The notes under the pieces: generated by a model | Databases searched by the model: none | Told to the model about the DNA's origin: nothing | The model's input: the letters and a program-made list of their open reading frames with translations, nothing else | NCBI RefSeq assembly: GCF_024171725.1 | Contig: NZ_JAMTCG010000009.1 | Span: forward strand, 23,041 to 87,040 | Length of the DNA: 64,000 bases | Direction of reading: 5' to 3' | Source: Williamsia serinedens | GTDB taxonomy: Bacteria > Actinomycetota > Actinomycetes > Mycobacteriales > Mycobacteriaceae | Made by a program: the position numbers and the translations under genes | Part shown: piece by piece, positions 45,281-55,175 of the stretch | How the letters are laid out: every line of letters starts with the position of its first letter | Position numbering within the stretch: position 1 is the first letter of the stretch

Positions 45281-46240
45281 TCAGGAGAACGTCCGGCGGC
45301 CGATGTCCGTTCCCGCCGCCGCGGCGCGGGCGAGCACCGAGCGCGCCATGGCCGCGCTCGCCTCGTCGATCATCTCGCCCCCGTGTCGGGCGGCGCCGCG
45401 GGCGTCGGAGGTGGCCGCCGCGTAGGCGTCGAGCAGCGTGCGGGCCTCCGCGACGGCCTCGTCGGGCGGGGTGAACACCTCGTTCACGGTGTCGATCTGG
45501 CCCGGGTGGATCACCCACTTGCCGTCGAAGCCCAGCGCGGCTGCGGCGGATGCGATGCGCCGCAGCCCATCCGGGTTCTCCAGCGCGAGGTAGGGGCCGT
45601 CGACCGCGGCCAGGCCGTGCGCGCGGGCGGCCACCAGCACGGTCATCATCACATGGTGGTGGGCGTCGCCGAGCGTGTAGCCGACGGGCTGCTCACCGGT
45701 GGTGAGGGTGCGCATCCCCAGGTCGGCCGCCATGTCGGCCGGTCCGATGACGAGCGCTTCCAGACGCGGTGAGGCCGAGGCGATCTCGTCGATCGCGGTG
45801 AGCGCCCGGGCGTCCTCGATCTGGGCCTGCAGGGCGATCGACCGGGGAGCGAGATCACAGCGCGCCTCCAGTTGGTCGAGCAGGAGGGACACCGCGACGA
45901 CCTCGGCACCCGAGCGGACCTTCGGGACGATGATCGAGTCGAGGTGCGCGCCCGCGCCCGTCACGACGGCGATGACGTCCTCGTGCGTCCAGGGTCCGGC
46001 GGACCATCCGTTGACGCGCACCGACCGCCGGCCCGGTCGCCACCCACCGGTGTTCAGCGCGGCGACGATGCCGGCGCGCGCCGCCTCCTTCTCCGACGGC
46101 GGGACGGCGTCCTCGAGGTCGCAGAAGACCTCGTCGGCCGCGGAGTCGCGGGCCTTGGCGAGCATGCGGGACGAGTTGCCCGGGACCGCGAGGATCGTGC
46201 GTCGGGCCGCGGATCGCCCCTGCACCGGTGTCGTCTGCAC
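45281..46240 (-). CDS. HpcH/HpaI aldolase, CitE-like CoA ester lyase
   Basis: 319 aa TIM-barrel lyase predicted to split or form a C-C bond of a CoA ester such as malyl-CoA or citramalyl-CoA, with Mg2+. Features: L-A-V-P-G-N-S near the N-terminus, F-C-D-L-E-D-A-V-P with the metal-binding Glu/Asp, R-V-N-G-W, I-V-P-K-V-R, Q-I-E-D-A and W-V-I-H-P-G-Q-I at the C-terminus. GTG at 46240 chosen because GGGAGG is about 7 nt upstream; a longer start at 46306 lacks this. Divergent from the MgtE_N gene. Confidence 0.88.
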   Translation of the reverse strand: MQTTPVQGRSAARRTILAVPGNSSRMLAKARDSAADEVFCDLEDAVPPSEKEAARAGIVAALNTGGWRPGRRSVRVNGWSAGPWTHEDVIAVVTGAGAHLDSIIVPKVRSGAEVVAVSLLLDQLEARCDLAPRSIALQAQIEDARALTAIDEIASASPRLEALVIGPADMAADLGMRTLTTGEQPVGYTLGDAHHHVMMTVLVAARAHGLAAVDGPYLALENPDGLRRIASAAAALGFDGKWVIHPGQIDTVNEVFTPPDEAVAEARTLLDAYAAATSDARGAARHGGEMIDEASAAMARSVLARAAAAGTDIGRRTFS

Positions 46241-46335
46241 GCCTGGCCTCCCGTGTCCACCCGCCGCGGTGACGGGTCGCCCGCCCGGCGAGGACTGCTC
46301 CGGCACGTCCGGACGGCCCCACTACCCTTACAGCC

Positions 46336-47658
46336 ATGGCAAATGTGGGCAAGGTGTTCGTGGCCCGTCTCGTGGGCCTCGCGGTGCTCGGCCCGGACGG
46401 GGAATCGATCGGCCGTGTGCGCGACCTCGTGTTGTCCATCCGTCACGACTCCGCTCCCCCACGTGCGCTGGGGCTCGCCGTCGAGCTGACCACGCGTCGG
46501 CGCATCTTCGTCCCGATGTTGCGCGTGACGTCGATCGAGTCGACCTCGGTGACGCTGAACACCGGCACCGTCAGCCTCCGCCGCCTCGACCTGCGGCCCG
46601 GCGAGGCCCTGGCCATCGGCCAGATCGTGGACACCCGTGTGCGCGTGGACGATCCCGACCTGCCGGACTTGGCCGGCGTCGACGTGACGGTGGTCGACCT
46701 GGCCATCGAGCGCACCCGCACCCGCGACTGGGTCGTGTGCCGGGTCGCGGTGCGGGCGAACCGCTCACGGTTGCGACGGCGCGGCGGCACCCACGTCGTG
46801 GAGTGGCCCGCGGTGCGGGGCCTGAACCACACCGCCCTGCAGCTGCCGGGACAGGCCGTCTCGCAGGCACTCTCGCAGTTCGACGGGATGCGCGCCGCCG
46901 ACGTCGCCAACGCCCTGCGCGAGCTGCCCAGCAAGCGACGACAGGAGATCGCCGCCGCCCTCGACGACGAACGCCTCGCCGACGTCGTGCAGGAGCTGCC
47001 CGTCGACGACCAGACCGACCTCATCGGGCACATGGAGGTCGACCGCGCCGCCGACGTGCTGGAGGCGATGGACCCCGACGACGCGGCCGACCTGCTCGGC
47101 GAGCTGCCCGACCTCGAGGCCGAGGCTCTCCTGCAGCTGATGGACCCCGAGGACTCGGCCCCCGTGCGGCGTCTCCTCACCTTCTCCCCGGACACCGCGG
47201 GAGGTCTGATGACCCCCGAGCCGACGGTGGTCACCCCCAGCACCACCGTCGCCGAGGCGCTCGCCCGCGCCCGCAACCCCGATCTCACGCCGGCGTCGGC
47301 GAGCCTGACCTTCGTGGTCCGCCCCCCGACCGCCACCCCCACCGGCAAGTACCTCGGATGTGTCCACCTGCAGAAGCTGCTGCGCGAGCCGCCGGCGGAC
47401 CTCGTCGGCGGCATCGTCGACACCGACCTGTCCCATCTCGGTCCCGAGGACTCCCTGGAGGAGGTCACGCGGTACTTCGCGACCTACAACCTCGTCTGCG
47501 GACCCGTCGTCGACGCCGAGGGCCACCTGCTGGGCGCCGTCACCGTCGACGACCTCCTCGACCACCTGCTGCCCGAGGACTGGCGCGACTCCGAGCCCGG
47601 CGAGAGCGCTCGATCGACGTCGGGCCGGGCCGGCGTCGACGCCGGGGGTGACCGATGA
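46336..47658 (+). CDS. MgtE_N/CBS-domain cytosolic protein (Rv1232c-like)
   Basis: 440 aa. N-terminal PRC-barrel-like part (about 1-140), the MgtE intracellular N superhelix (about 180-285, with L-P-S-K-R-R, repeated V-Q-E-L-P-V-D-D-Q and M-D-P-D-D-A-A-D-L-L), then a CBS pair (about 285-420, M-T-P-E-P-T-V-V). No membrane channel domain, so it is an Mg2+/nucleotide-sensing module without the MgtE pore. TACCCT ends 7 nt before the ATG. It overlaps the DUF1003 gene by 4 nt (ATGA). Confidence 0.9.
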   Translation: MANVGKVFVARLVGLAVLGPDGESIGRVRDLVLSIRHDSAPPRALGLAVELTTRRRIFVPMLRVTSIESTSVTLNTGTVSLRRLDLRPGEALAIGQIVDTRVRVDDPDLPDLAGVDVTVVDLAIERTRTRDWVVCRVAVRANRSRLRRRGGTHVVEWPAVRGLNHTALQLPGQAVSQALSQFDGMRAADVANALRELPSKRRQEIAAALDDERLADVVQELPVDDQTDLIGHMEVDRAADVLEAMDPDDAADLLGELPDLEAEALLQLMDPEDSAPVRRLLTFSPDTAGGLMTPEPTVVTPSTTVAEALARARNPDLTPASASLTFVVRPPTATPTGKYLGCVHLQKLLREPPADLVGGIVDTDLSHLGPEDSLEEVTRYFATYNLVCGPVVDAEGHLLGAVTVDDLLDHLLPEDWRDSEPGESARSTSGRAGVDAGGDR

Positions 47659-48170
47659 GCCCGGAACGCACCCGCAGCCGCCTCGACACACCCCGCACCC
47701 GGCGGCGCGGGTTCGGGTGGCACGTCGACTCCGACCTCGTCGGCGTCTACTCCGAGAAGCTGGCGCGCTTCCTCGGCACCGGCCGCTACCTGGCGATCCA
47801 GACCGTGGTCGTCGTCGTGTGGATCGCGCTGAACCTCGCCGCGGTGAGCATCCGCTGGGACCCCTACCCCTTCATCCTGCTCAACCTGGCGTTCTCCACG
47901 CAGGCGGCCTACGCGGCCCCGCTGATCCTCCTGGCGCAGAACCGGCAGGAGACCCGCGACCGCATCGCCATCGAGGAGGACCGCGTCCGCGCCGAGCAGA
48001 CCAAGGCCGACACCGAGTTCCTCGCGCGCGAGTTGGCCGCGGTCCGACTGGCCGTCGGTGACACCGTCACCCGCGACTACCTGCGTCGCGAGCTCGACGA
48101 CCTGCTCTCCGAACTCCGCTCGGCGCTGGCCGACGGTGACGCCGAGGACGACCGCCCCCGGCGTTCCTGA
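47655..48170 (+). CDS. DUF1003 membrane protein (Rv1231c-like)
   Basis: 171 aa. Cytosolic N-terminus, two close membrane helices (about 50-70 and 80-100, with W-D-P-Y-P-F-I-L-L-N-L between), the characteristic Q-N-R-Q-E-T-R-D-R segment and a charged coiled-coil-like C-terminus. Family function unknown. Start overlaps the MgtE_N/CBS stop by 4 nt, so the two are likely partners. Confidence 0.9.
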   Translation: MSPERTRSRLDTPRTRRRGFGWHVDSDLVGVYSEKLARFLGTGRYLAIQTVVVVVWIALNLAAVSIRWDPYPFILLNLAFSTQAAYAAPLILLAQNRQETRDRIAIEEDRVRAEQTKADTEFLARELAAVRLAVGDTVTRDYLRRELDDLLSELRSALADGDAEDDRPRRS

Positions 48171-48372
48171 GCGTCCTGGAGAAACGCACCGGCCACCCTC
48201 GACGCACATGTACCGTGGCTCACAGTCCGCCTCGGGGTCGGCGGAGGACGGTCGATCGTCGTCGGCGCGGTGCGCGGACGTCGAATCGTGAAGCACCACC
48301 GTGTGATTCGTCTGCGCCCGCGCGCGTCGACGACTCATGCGGCGAGCGGGTCACAGGAGAACTGCAGACGTG

Positions 48373-49761
48373 ATGGACGGACGAGGACGGGCGGCGGTCG
48401 ACGCCGTCCGTCGGGGCGCACGGACCGCATCGGCAGCGGTGTCGGACGGGTGGCGTGAGGCCTCGACGCACATGTCGGGCCGCGTCGTCAGCGCGGGTGT
48501 CGCGAGCCTCCTCATCGGCATCGTCGTGCTCGGCGCGTCGACCTCGAGCGCGCAACGTCTGCCCGTCCCCGACGCCGCCCAGGCGGCGCCCGCCGCGCTG
48601 GTCGCCCCGGTGGCCGACCGCGCCGCGCGGATCGTGCCGCCCGCGGCGCCCGCGGGCGCGTCGCCCGCCGCACCGGTCGCCGCCACCCGGCAGCTCGCCC
48701 CGGCGCTGCCGTCCGGCCCGCTCGGCATCCCCGGCATCGCGATGAAGGCGTACAAGCTCGCCGCCGACCGCATCGGCAGCGAGAACCCCGGCTGCAAGAT
48801 GCCCTGGTACCTGCTCGCCGGGATCGGGCGGATCGAGAGCGACCACGCCGGCAACGGCAACGTCGACTCGTCCGGCACCACGCTCACCCCGATCCTCGGC
48901 CCGGTGCTCGACGGCTCGAACGCCGGCGACGCGGTCATCACCGACACCGACAAGGGCGCGATCGACGGCGACCCGGTCCACGACCGTGCGGTGGGCCCGA
49001 TGCAGTTCATCCCCAGCACCTGGGCCGCGTGGGGCGCCGACGCCAACGGCGACGGCAAGGCCGACCCGAACAACCTGTTCGACGCCGCGTACTCGGCGGC
49101 GCGCTATCTGTGCGCGGGCGTCTCCGACGTCATGAGCCCCGTCCACCGGGTCTCGTCGGTGCTCCGCTACAACCAGTCGCTCCCGTACGCGACCGAGGTG
49201 CTGGCCTGGGCGATCGGATACGCGACCGGCGCCGTGCCGACCACCCCGGTGTCCGGCCTGCCCGCCCCGCCGGCGACCCCGGTGCGACCCGCGGCCCCGG
49301 TCCGTCCGGGTGTCCCCGCGCCGGCACCCGGCGCACCGGGTGCACCCACGGCGCCGGGCGCGACCGACGCCGCGGTCCGGTTCACCGCGGTGGGCACGAA
49401 GTTCACGACCGGCGGCACACTCGCGGTGACGTCGCCGGCCGGCCCCGTCGAGTGCTCGGTCGACCTGACCGGCACCGTCGCGGCCGACGGGACGACCGCG
49501 ACGATCAGCGCGGCCACGCTGCGCGGTGCGAACCCCCTGTGCGGCATCGCCCGGACGGTCGCGCTGCCGTGGACCGTCACGCCGACGGGGTCGAAGGCGG
49601 TGGAGATCACCGGGCTCGCCGTCGACGCCCTGGGCACCCGCTGCGGACCCGCGTCGTTGTCGGGCGATCCCGCCGGCCCGCTGACCGCCGCGAGAGCGAC
49701 CGCCCCCTGCGTCGTCACGACGCTCACCCTGCGGCCCACACCCGCGCTCGCGACGGCCTGA
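48373..49761 (+). CDS. Secreted lytic transglycosylase-like protein
   Basis: About 462 aa. An uncleaved or long signal/anchor near residues 35-60, an Ala/Pro-rich linker, then a transglycosylase SLT/MltB-like domain with the catalytic Glu in G-R-I-E-S-D-H-A, followed by A-V-G-P-M-Q-F-I-P-S-T-W and an N-Q-S-L-P-Y motif. A Pro-rich hinge and a C-terminal Cys-containing beta domain follow. It cuts peptidoglycan glycan strands. AGGAG lies 10-13 nt before a GTG (48370) or ATG (48373). Matches Rv1230c in family and place. Confidence 0.88.
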   Translation: MDGRGRAAVDAVRRGARTASAAVSDGWREASTHMSGRVVSAGVASLLIGIVVLGASTSSAQRLPVPDAAQAAPAALVAPVADRAARIVPPAAPAGASPAAPVAATRQLAPALPSGPLGIPGIAMKAYKLAADRIGSENPGCKMPWYLLAGIGRIESDHAGNGNVDSSGTTLTPILGPVLDGSNAGDAVITDTDKGAIDGDPVHDRAVGPMQFIPSTWAAWGADANGDGKADPNNLFDAAYSAARYLCAGVSDVMSPVHRVSSVLRYNQSLPYATEVLAWAIGYATGAVPTTPVSGLPAPPATPVRPAAPVRPGVPAPAPGAPGAPTAPGATDAAVRFTAVGTKFTTGGTLAVTSPAGPVECSVDLTGTVAADGTTATISAATLRGANPLCGIARTVALPWTVTPTGSKAVEITGLAVDALGTRCGPASLSGDPAGPLTAARATAPCVVTTLTLRPTPALATA

Positions 49762-49838
49762 GCAGCAGGTCCGGCGGACGGCCGGATCGACGACCGCACC
49801 CACAGGGGCCTCGGTCGCGGCCGATACGCTGGGTCACG

Positions 49839-51005
49839 ATGAGTGACACACGACCCGACGCCGGGCGGAACGCCCCGGACACCGAATCGGCCATCCGCGG
49901 CGCCCTGCGCACGGTCAACGACCCGGAGATCGGCAAGCCGATCACCGAGCTGGGCATGGTCAAGTCGGTCGCCGTCGCCGACGACGGGAGCGTCGACATC
50001 GGCATCTACCTGACCACCTCGGGGTGTCCGCTGCGCACCGAGATCACCGAGCGCGTGACGAAGGCGGCCGCCGACGTACCCGGCGTGGGTGCCGTCCGCG
50101 TCGAGCTCGACGTCATGGACGACGCCCAGCGCACCGAGCTCCGCAAGAGCCTGCGCGGCGATCGCGCCGAGCCGGTGATCCCCTTCGCCCAGCCCGGCTC
50201 GTTGACCCGCGTCTACGCCGTGGCGTCGGGCAAAGGAGGCGTGGGCAAGTCGAGTGTGACGGTCAACCTCGCCGCCGCCCTCGCCGACCGCGGGCTGAGC
50301 GTCGGCGTGCTCGACGCGGACATCTACGGGCACTCGGTGCCCCGGATGATGGGCAACGACGCGGCCCCCACCCAGGTCGAGAAGATGATCATGCCGCCCA
50401 TCGCGCACGGCGTGCGGTTCATCTCCATCGCCCAGTTCACCAAGGGCAACACGCCCGTCGTGTGGCGTGGGCCGATGCTCCACCGCGCGCTGCAGCAGTT
50501 CCTCGCCGACGTCTACTGGGGTGACCTCGACGTCCTCCTGCTCGACCTGCCGCCCGGCACCGGCGACGTCGCCATCTCGATCGCCCAGCTCATCCCGGGC
50601 GCCGAGATCCTCGTGGTGACCACCCCGCAGCAGGCCGCGGCCGAGGTCGCCGAGCGTGCCGGCGCGATCGCCCTGCAGACGCGCCAGAAGATCGTCGGCG
50701 TCGTCGAGAACATGTCGTGGATGGAGCTGCCCGACGGCACGCGCATGGAGCCGTTCGGCTCCGGCGGCGGCGAGCTCGTCGCCGAGCGTCTCAGTCGGTC
50801 GGTGGGCGCACCTGTCGAGCTGTTGGGTCAGATCCCGCTGGAGACCGACCTGCGGGTCGGCGGGGACACCGGGATGCCGCTGGTCCTGTCGAACCCCGAG
50901 TCGGCCGCCGGATCGGCCCTGCGTGCCGTCGCCGAACGCCTCGCGGTGCGCCGCCGCGGGCTGGCCGGGATGAGCCTCGGGATCGACACCGCGCGCAACG
51001 CCTGA
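49839..51005 (+). CDS. mrp: Mrp/NBP35-type Fe-S carrier P-loop ATPase
   Basis: 388 aa. N-terminal DUF59/MIP18 domain (about 15-90, with L-T-T-S-G-C-P-L) and ParA-like ATPase with S-G-K-G-G-V-G-K-S-S near residue 130 and L-D-A-D-I-Y-G-H-S-V-P. Family role is Fe-S cluster transfer. The usual C-terminal C-x-x-C is not visible; only M-S-W-M-E-L appears there. TACGCT ends 8 nt before the ATG, so leaderless translation is possible. Convergent with tatB, 10 nt apart. Confidence 0.93.
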   Translation: MSDTRPDAGRNAPDTESAIRGALRTVNDPEIGKPITELGMVKSVAVADDGSVDIGIYLTTSGCPLRTEITERVTKAAADVPGVGAVRVELDVMDDAQRTELRKSLRGDRAEPVIPFAQPGSLTRVYAVASGKGGVGKSSVTVNLAAALADRGLSVGVLDADIYGHSVPRMMGNDAAPTQVEKMIMPPIAHGVRFISIAQFTKGNTPVVWRGPMLHRALQQFLADVYWGDLDVLLLDLPPGTGDVAISIAQLIPGAEILVVTTPQQAAAEVAERAGAIALQTRQKIVGVVENMSWMELPDGTRMEPFGSGGGELVAERLSRSVGAPVELLGQIPLETDLRVGGDTGMPLVLSNPESAAGSALRAVAERLAVRRRGLAGMSLGIDTARNA

Positions 51006-51020
51006 CCCGACCGCGTCAGG
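51001..51020. terminator. Small hairpin between mrp and tatB
   Basis: CCTGAC (51001-51006) and GTCAGG (51015-51020) form a 6-bp stem with an 8-nt loop. Each arm contains the stop codon of one of the two converging genes. It is weak, but is the only symmetry available for a bidirectional stop. Confidence 0.35.
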
Positions 51021-51480
51021 TCGCGTCCCAGTCGGCCACGCTCGGCCGTGTCGACGGGGGCTTCTTCGTCAGCGACGGCGGTTCGCCGGGATGGTCCACG
51101 GCCAGCTTCGGTGCCGGGGTCGGGTTGGCCTCGGGCATCGGCGCGGACACCGGCTTGATGCGCGTGACACCGTCCGACGCGCGACCGTCGAAGTCGCCGG
51201 TGAAGAACGAGTCGTCCCCGTCGAGGAGATGCTTGGTGATCAACGAGCGCGGGGTCATCCCGCGGAGCTCGTTCAGGTCGGCCAGGGGCTTGCGGAAGTC
51301 CTCGAACTCGGGGCCGAGGTCCTCCTTGAGCTGGTTGGTCGCGCCCGACGCGTAGTCGCGGACCTGCTTGAGCGACCGCATGGTCCACTGCACGGCGCCC
51401 GGCAGACGCTCGGGCCCGAGGATGACCAGACCGGCCACCAGGAGGACGAGGAGCTCGCCCCATCCGATGCTCGAGAACAC
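51016..51480 (-). CDS. tatB: Sec-independent translocase protein TatB
   Basis: 154 aa. N-terminal membrane helix with [14 protein letters not shown], the hinge G-P-E-R-L-P, an amphipathic helix, then a disordered Pro-rich tail. Partner of TatC in receptor function for folded proteins with twin-arginine signals. Follows htrA by 14 nt in the sigE-rseA-htrA-tatB arrangement known from mycobacteria. Confidence 0.95.
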   Translation of the reverse strand: MFSSIGWGELLVLLVAGLVILGPERLPGAVQWTMRSLKQVRDYASGATNQLKEDLGPEFEDFRKPLADLNELRGMTPRSLITKHLLDGDDSFFTGDFDGRASDGVTRIKPVSAPMPEANPTPAPKLAVDHPGEPPSLTKKPPSTRPSVADWDAT

Positions 51481-51494
51481 GGTTGTGAGGGTAC

Positions 51495-52970
51495 TCAGTC
51501 CGCGGCGGGCGTGATGGTGCCGGTGAAGGTCCGCCCGTCGCGCCAGTACGAGAAGGGCACCGCCCGGCCGACCGGGGCGGTCCGCGCGGCGACGGTCAGT
51601 TCGTCGGCGCCGTCGATGGGGCGACCGTCGAACTCGGTCACCACGTCGCCCTCCCGCAGACCCGCCGAGGCCGCCGGCGACCCCGCGACGATGTTGCGGA
51701 CCTGCGCGCCGAGCACACGGTCGTTGCGGACCGAACTCGCGGACACCCCGATCTGCGCGTGCGTCGCCCGACCGTCGCGGATCAGTTCCTGCGCGACCTC
51801 ACGGGCCTCATCGATCGGGATGGCGAAACCGAGCCCGAACGAACCGCCACCCGAGTCGGCGCGGGCGGTGTTGATGCCGATAACCTTCGCGTCGTCGTCG
51901 ACCAGCGGCCCCCCGGAGTTGCCGGGGTTGATCGCGGCGTCGGTCTGGATCGCGTCGATGACCGCGTCGGTGTCGGACGTCTCGTCGGGACGCAGCGGAA
52001 CCGCACGCCCGGTGGCGCTGACGATCCCGCTGGTGACGGTGCGGTCGAGCCCGAGCGGCGACCCGAACGCGACGACCTCCTGGCCGATCCGCAGGTCGGA
52101 GGAGTCGCCGAGCGCCGCGACCGTGAGGTTGTCGACACCGTCGACCTTGACGACGGCGAGGTCGGTCTTGGTGTCCCGCCCGACGATCCGTGCCGGGACA
52201 CGTTGCCGGTCGGAGAACGTCACCTCGACCGAGCCGCGCTGGGTCGCGGCCAGGGAGATGACGTGGTTGTTGGTGACGATGTAGCCCTGTTTGTCCAGGA
52301 CGACGCCCGAACCGGTGCCCACGGCGCCCGACGTGCGGACAGTGATCGCGACGACGGCGTTCTCGACGGCCGCGGCGACGTCGGCGACGCGCCCCTGCCT
52401 GCTCTCCGGCGACGAGTCGGTCTGACGCAGCGAGACGGTGTCGGAGTGCAGCGGCGGGACCACCTCGGCGGTGTAACGACCGACGAGACCGCCGAGAGCG
52501 CCGACCGCGAGGGCGAGCACGGCGAGGACGACGAGCGCCTGACGGGACACGAGGCGGTCGAACAGCAGCTCCCGCACGCCGAGACGGTGACCGGGGATGG
52601 TCGGTGCCGGCGTCTCGGGCACGGACACCGCGGGGGTCGAGAGGGCGGCGATGCTGCCCGGATCCCGCCACGGGTCGGGCGGGTCGGCCTCGTCGGTCGG
52701 GGCCCCGTACCGGGCGTCGGGATCGCGCCCGATGGTGTCGGTCGCGTCGTCCGGCCGCGAGAACGCCTCCCGCAGGACGGGATCCGGCGGGGCGGTGACG
52801 GGCTGGCGGGGACGGGCGCGCTGCTGCTCGGGGGCGGCGAAGGACCCGTCGACCCCGTCGGGTCGGCCGAAGACGGCGGCCGTGGCGGGATCCGGTGCGG
52901 GGCGGGTCGGGCCGGAGGCCGGTCCCGCGACGGGATGGTCGTTCGCGCCGCGTCGGTCGGTGTCGGTCAC
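51495..52970 (-). CDS. htrA: HtrA/PepD-like serine protease
   Basis: 491 aa. Long disordered cytosolic N-terminus (about 1-130), one membrane helix (about 145-165, V-V-L-A-V-L-A-L-A), trypsin-like domain with His in T-N-N-H-V, Asp in K-T-D-L-A-V and Ser in G-N-S-G-G-P, and a C-terminal PDZ domain (G-L-R-E-G-D-V-V). Quality-control protease of the cell envelope. The GTG at 52970 overlaps the rseA stop by 4 nt, fixing the start. Confidence 0.94.
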   Translation of the reverse strand: MTDTDRRGANDHPVAGPASGPTRPAPDPATAAVFGRPDGVDGSFAAPEQQRARPRQPVTAPPDPVLREAFSRPDDATDTIGRDPDARYGAPTDEADPPDPWRDPGSIAALSTPAVSVPETPAPTIPGHRLGVRELLFDRLVSRQALVVLAVLALAVGALGGLVGRYTAEVVPPLHSDTVSLRQTDSSPESRQGRVADVAAAVENAVVAITVRTSGAVGTGSGVVLDKQGYIVTNNHVISLAATQRGSVEVTFSDRQRVPARIVGRDTKTDLAVVKVDGVDNLTVAALGDSSDLRIGQEVVAFGSPLGLDRTVTSGIVSATGRAVPLRPDETSDTDAVIDAIQTDAAINPGNSGGPLVDDDAKVIGINTARADSGGGSFGLGFAIPIDEAREVAQELIRDGRATHAQIGVSASSVRNDRVLGAQVRNIVAGSPAASAGLREGDVVTEFDGRPIDGADELTVAARTAPVGRAVPFSYWRDGRTFTGTITPAAD

Positions 52971-53389
52971 CGACCGCGCCACCGGTGGGGACGATGGACC
53001 GGGAACCCGGGTGCCGAGAGCGGACCGCGGCGTGACGGGCGGCCGGGGACGTCGCGCAGGTCGATCTCGCGCGTCGGGATCTGGGTCAGCGACCCCAGGA
53101 GGTCGCGGGGCACGGTGACCTCGCCGCAGGTGCGCAGTGCGGACCGCGCGGCGCCTTGGGCCTCGACCTCGGCGGCGCAGTCGACGCACAGGGCCAGGTG
53201 TCGCGCCGCGCGCATGTGTGCGGTGAAGCGGAGTTCCCCGTCGACGTAGGCGGCGACGGCCTCGGGCGCGAGGTGGTCGGTGGGGGCGAACTCCGGCGGG
53301 CGGGCCGGTCCGTGGACCGCGCCCGGCGCGTCGAGACCGCGCCGGTCGGCGCCGGGTCGGTCCGGACGGGATCGGTGGTCGAACACCAC
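52967..53389 (-). CDS. rseA: Anti-sigma factor RseA (zinc-binding)
   Basis: About 140 aa. ZAS-type anti-sigma domain with the H-x3-C-x2-C zinc motif as H-L-A-L-C-V-D-C near residue 65, preceded by A-Y-V-D-G-E-L; no membrane segment, so cytosolic like mycobacterial RseA. GGAAGGAGG precedes two tandem GTG codons (53389 and 53386) by 5 and 8 nt; either may be used. It binds and inhibits SigE. Coupled to htrA by overlap. Confidence 0.9.
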   Translation of the reverse strand: MVFDHRSRPDRPGADRRGLDAPGAVHGPARPPEFAPTDHLAPEAVAAYVDGELRFTAHMRAARHLALCVDCAAEVEAQGAARSALRTCGEVTVPRDLLGSLTQIPTREIDLRDVPGRPSRRGPLSAPGFPVHRPHRWRGR

Positions 53390-53551
53390 GTCGGCCTCCT
53401 TCCGGCTGCTGCCCGTCGTCGGGTGCCCGGACGACGGAGTGCTGGCGCCCACCTTAGCGAACCGACGGTGGACGAGCCGACGGGCGACGGGGGTCCCCGG
53501 GGCGCCGGCCGTGGGGTCAACGACCGACGGGCGGATCGGGTTCCCGCGGCG

Positions 53552-54223
53552 TCAGAGAGAGGCGGCGACCGATCGACCGCTGGTGTGGCCGGCCTGCGCG
53601 AGGTGGTCGCGGATGGCCTGCCGACCGCGGTGGATCCGGCTGCGGACGGTGCCCAGCTTCACGCCGAGCGTCGCCGCGATCTCCTCGTAGGAGAGCCCCT
53701 CGACGTCACACAGGACCACCGCGGCGCGGAACTCCGGCGCCAGCGCGTCCAACGCGGCCTGCAGGTCCGGGTCGAGGTGGGCGTCGTCGTAGACGCGGCC
53801 CGGGTCGGGCGCGCTGCCCGGGACCCGCTCGGCGTCCTCGGGCAGGGCCTCCATGCGGATCTTCGCGCGACGGCGGACCATGTCGAGGAACAGGTTCGTG
53901 GTGATGCGGTGCAGCCAGCCCTCGAACGTGCCGGGGCGGTAGTTCGACAGCGACCGGAACACGCGGATGAACGTCTCCTGCGTGAGGTCCTCCGCGTCGT
54001 GCTGGTTGCCCGAGAGTCGGTAGGCCAGGCGGTAGACGCGGTCGGCGTGCTCGCGCACCAACTCGTCCCACGACGGCATCAGGGTCGCGTCACCGGTCTC
54101 GTCGAAGCCGGCCGTGCCGGTCGAGACCACCGGCGACTCGACGACGGCCTCCGCGTCCGGGGTGATCACGGCGCGATCGGCCGTGTCCTGCCGGGTACCG
54201 GTCCCACTGGGCGAAGGCGTCAT
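53552..54223 (-). CDS. sigE: ECF sigma factor SigE
   Basis: 223 aa. Region 2 ([18 protein letters not shown], then [10 protein letters not shown]) and region 4 (P-P-E-F-like [27 protein letters not shown]) are nearly those of M. tuberculosis SigE. It directs transcription under envelope, heat and oxidative stress. The ATG at 54223 is preferred; longer frames reach through the upstream direct-repeat site. SigE in mycobacteria has several starts, so alternatives are possible. It leads rseA-htrA-tatB. Confidence 0.95.
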   Translation of the reverse strand: MTPSPSGTGTRQDTADRAVITPDAEAVVESPVVSTGTAGFDETGDATLMPSWDELVREHADRVYRLAYRLSGNQHDAEDLTQETFIRVFRSLSNYRPGTFEGWLHRITTNLFLDMVRRRAKIRMEALPEDAERVPGSAPDPGRVYDDAHLDPDLQAALDALAPEFRAAVVLCDVEGLSYEEIAATLGVKLGTVRSRIHRGRQAIRDHLAQAGHTSGRSVAASL

Positions 54224-54343
54224 CGGTGGTGCTCCACTTCCTCTCGTCGGGCGGGTGTGGTCCGTCGAACCCTCCGGTGCCCGGGAGATGTTCCCGATCC
54301 CGGCGAACCGGCCATCGTCTCCGGATGACCACTCGCCCCGTTG

Positions 54344-54357
54344 ACGAGAACTCTCGT
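54344..54357. promoter_or_regulatory. Short palindrome upstream of sigE
   Basis: ACGAGA-AC-TCTCGT is a perfect inverted repeat 121 nt before the sigE ATG, in the divergent sigE/methyltransferase region. It could be a regulator site or a short hairpin in a sigE leader. Confidence 0.35.
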
Positions 54358-54386
54358 GCATCGGGGTGTGGCAGCCGTATGAGTGG

Positions 54387-54403
54387 CCTGAGGTTTGCCT
54401 GAG
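54387..54403 (-). promoter_or_regulatory. Candidate MprA box (direct repeat) upstream of sigE
   Basis: On the minus strand CTCAGG occurs twice with 11-bp spacing, one helical turn, about 165-180 nt before the sigE ATG. The MprAB stress response regulator binds CTCAG-type tandem repeats upstream of sigE and pepD in M. tuberculosis. Assignment rests on motif, spacing and location. Confidence 0.5.
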
Positions 54404-54462
54404 AACCGGTCGGTGGCGCGTCACCGGGGTCGCACACCGGCGTGTCCGGTTAGGGTCGTCAG

Positions 54463-55158
54463 GTGCCGACCCCGCCCGATGCCCCGTCAGCCACCGGTCC
54501 CGGGTCGGCGCCCGACCCGGGCTCGCTGGCCGCGTACGCCGAGTCCGCGATCGCCGAGGACGCCGCCCTGGTCGCCGCCCGGGAGCGGGCGGTCGAGATC
54601 GGTGCCCACGCCGTGTCGCCCGCCGTCGGCGCGACCCTCTGCCTGCTCACGCGTCTGGTGGACGCCCGTGCGGTCGTCGAGATCGGCACCGGCGCAGGCG
54701 TCAGCGGGTTGTGGCTGCTCGGCGGGATGCGCGCCGACGGTGTGCTCACCACCATCGACCCGGACTCCGAACACCACCGCGCCGCCCGCGCCGCGTTCAC
54801 CGCCGCCGGGATCGCCGGCTCGCGGACACGCCTGATCACCGGGCGCGCCGCCGACGTCCTCCCGCGTCTCGCCGACGACTCCTACGACGTCGTCTTCGTC
54901 GACGGCCCGGTCATCGACCAGCCGCGCTACATCACCGAGGCGCTGCGCCTGCTCCGCTCGGGCGGTCTGCTGCTGGTGCACGACGCGACGGCAGACGGAC
55001 GCATCGCCGACCCGTCCCGCACCGACCCGGAGACGACCGCGGCGCGGCAGGCGGCGCTGCTGATCTCCGAGGACGACAGCCTGTTGCCCGTCGTCATCCC
55101 GCTCGGCCGGGGCCTGCTCGCCGCGGCGCGCACCGCCGCACCCGCCGACGAGGTCTGA
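54463..55158 (+). CDS. SAM-dependent O-methyltransferase (Rv1220c-like)
   Basis: 231 aa class I methyltransferase of the caffeoyl-CoA OMT-like family: SAM motif V-E-I-G-T-G-A-G-V near residue 70, T-I-D-P-D acidic loop, D-V-V-F-V-D-G and H-D-A-T metal/substrate segment. Divergent from sigE exactly as Rv1220c is in M. tuberculosis; substrate unknown. The GTG at 54463 is 6 nt after TAGGGT, suggesting leaderless mRNA. Confidence 0.88.
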   Translation: MPTPPDAPSATGPGSAPDPGSLAAYAESAIAEDAALVAARERAVEIGAHAVSPAVGATLCLLTRLVDARAVVEIGTGAGVSGLWLLGGMRADGVLTTIDPDSEHHRAARAAFTAAGIAGSRTRLITGRAADVLPRLADDSYDVVFVDGPVIDQPRYITEALRLLRSGGLLLVHDATADGRIADPSRTDPETTAARQAALLISEDDSLLPVVIPLGRGLLAAARTAAPADEV

Positions 55159-55175
55159 CCCCTCGGCCGTCGGGC

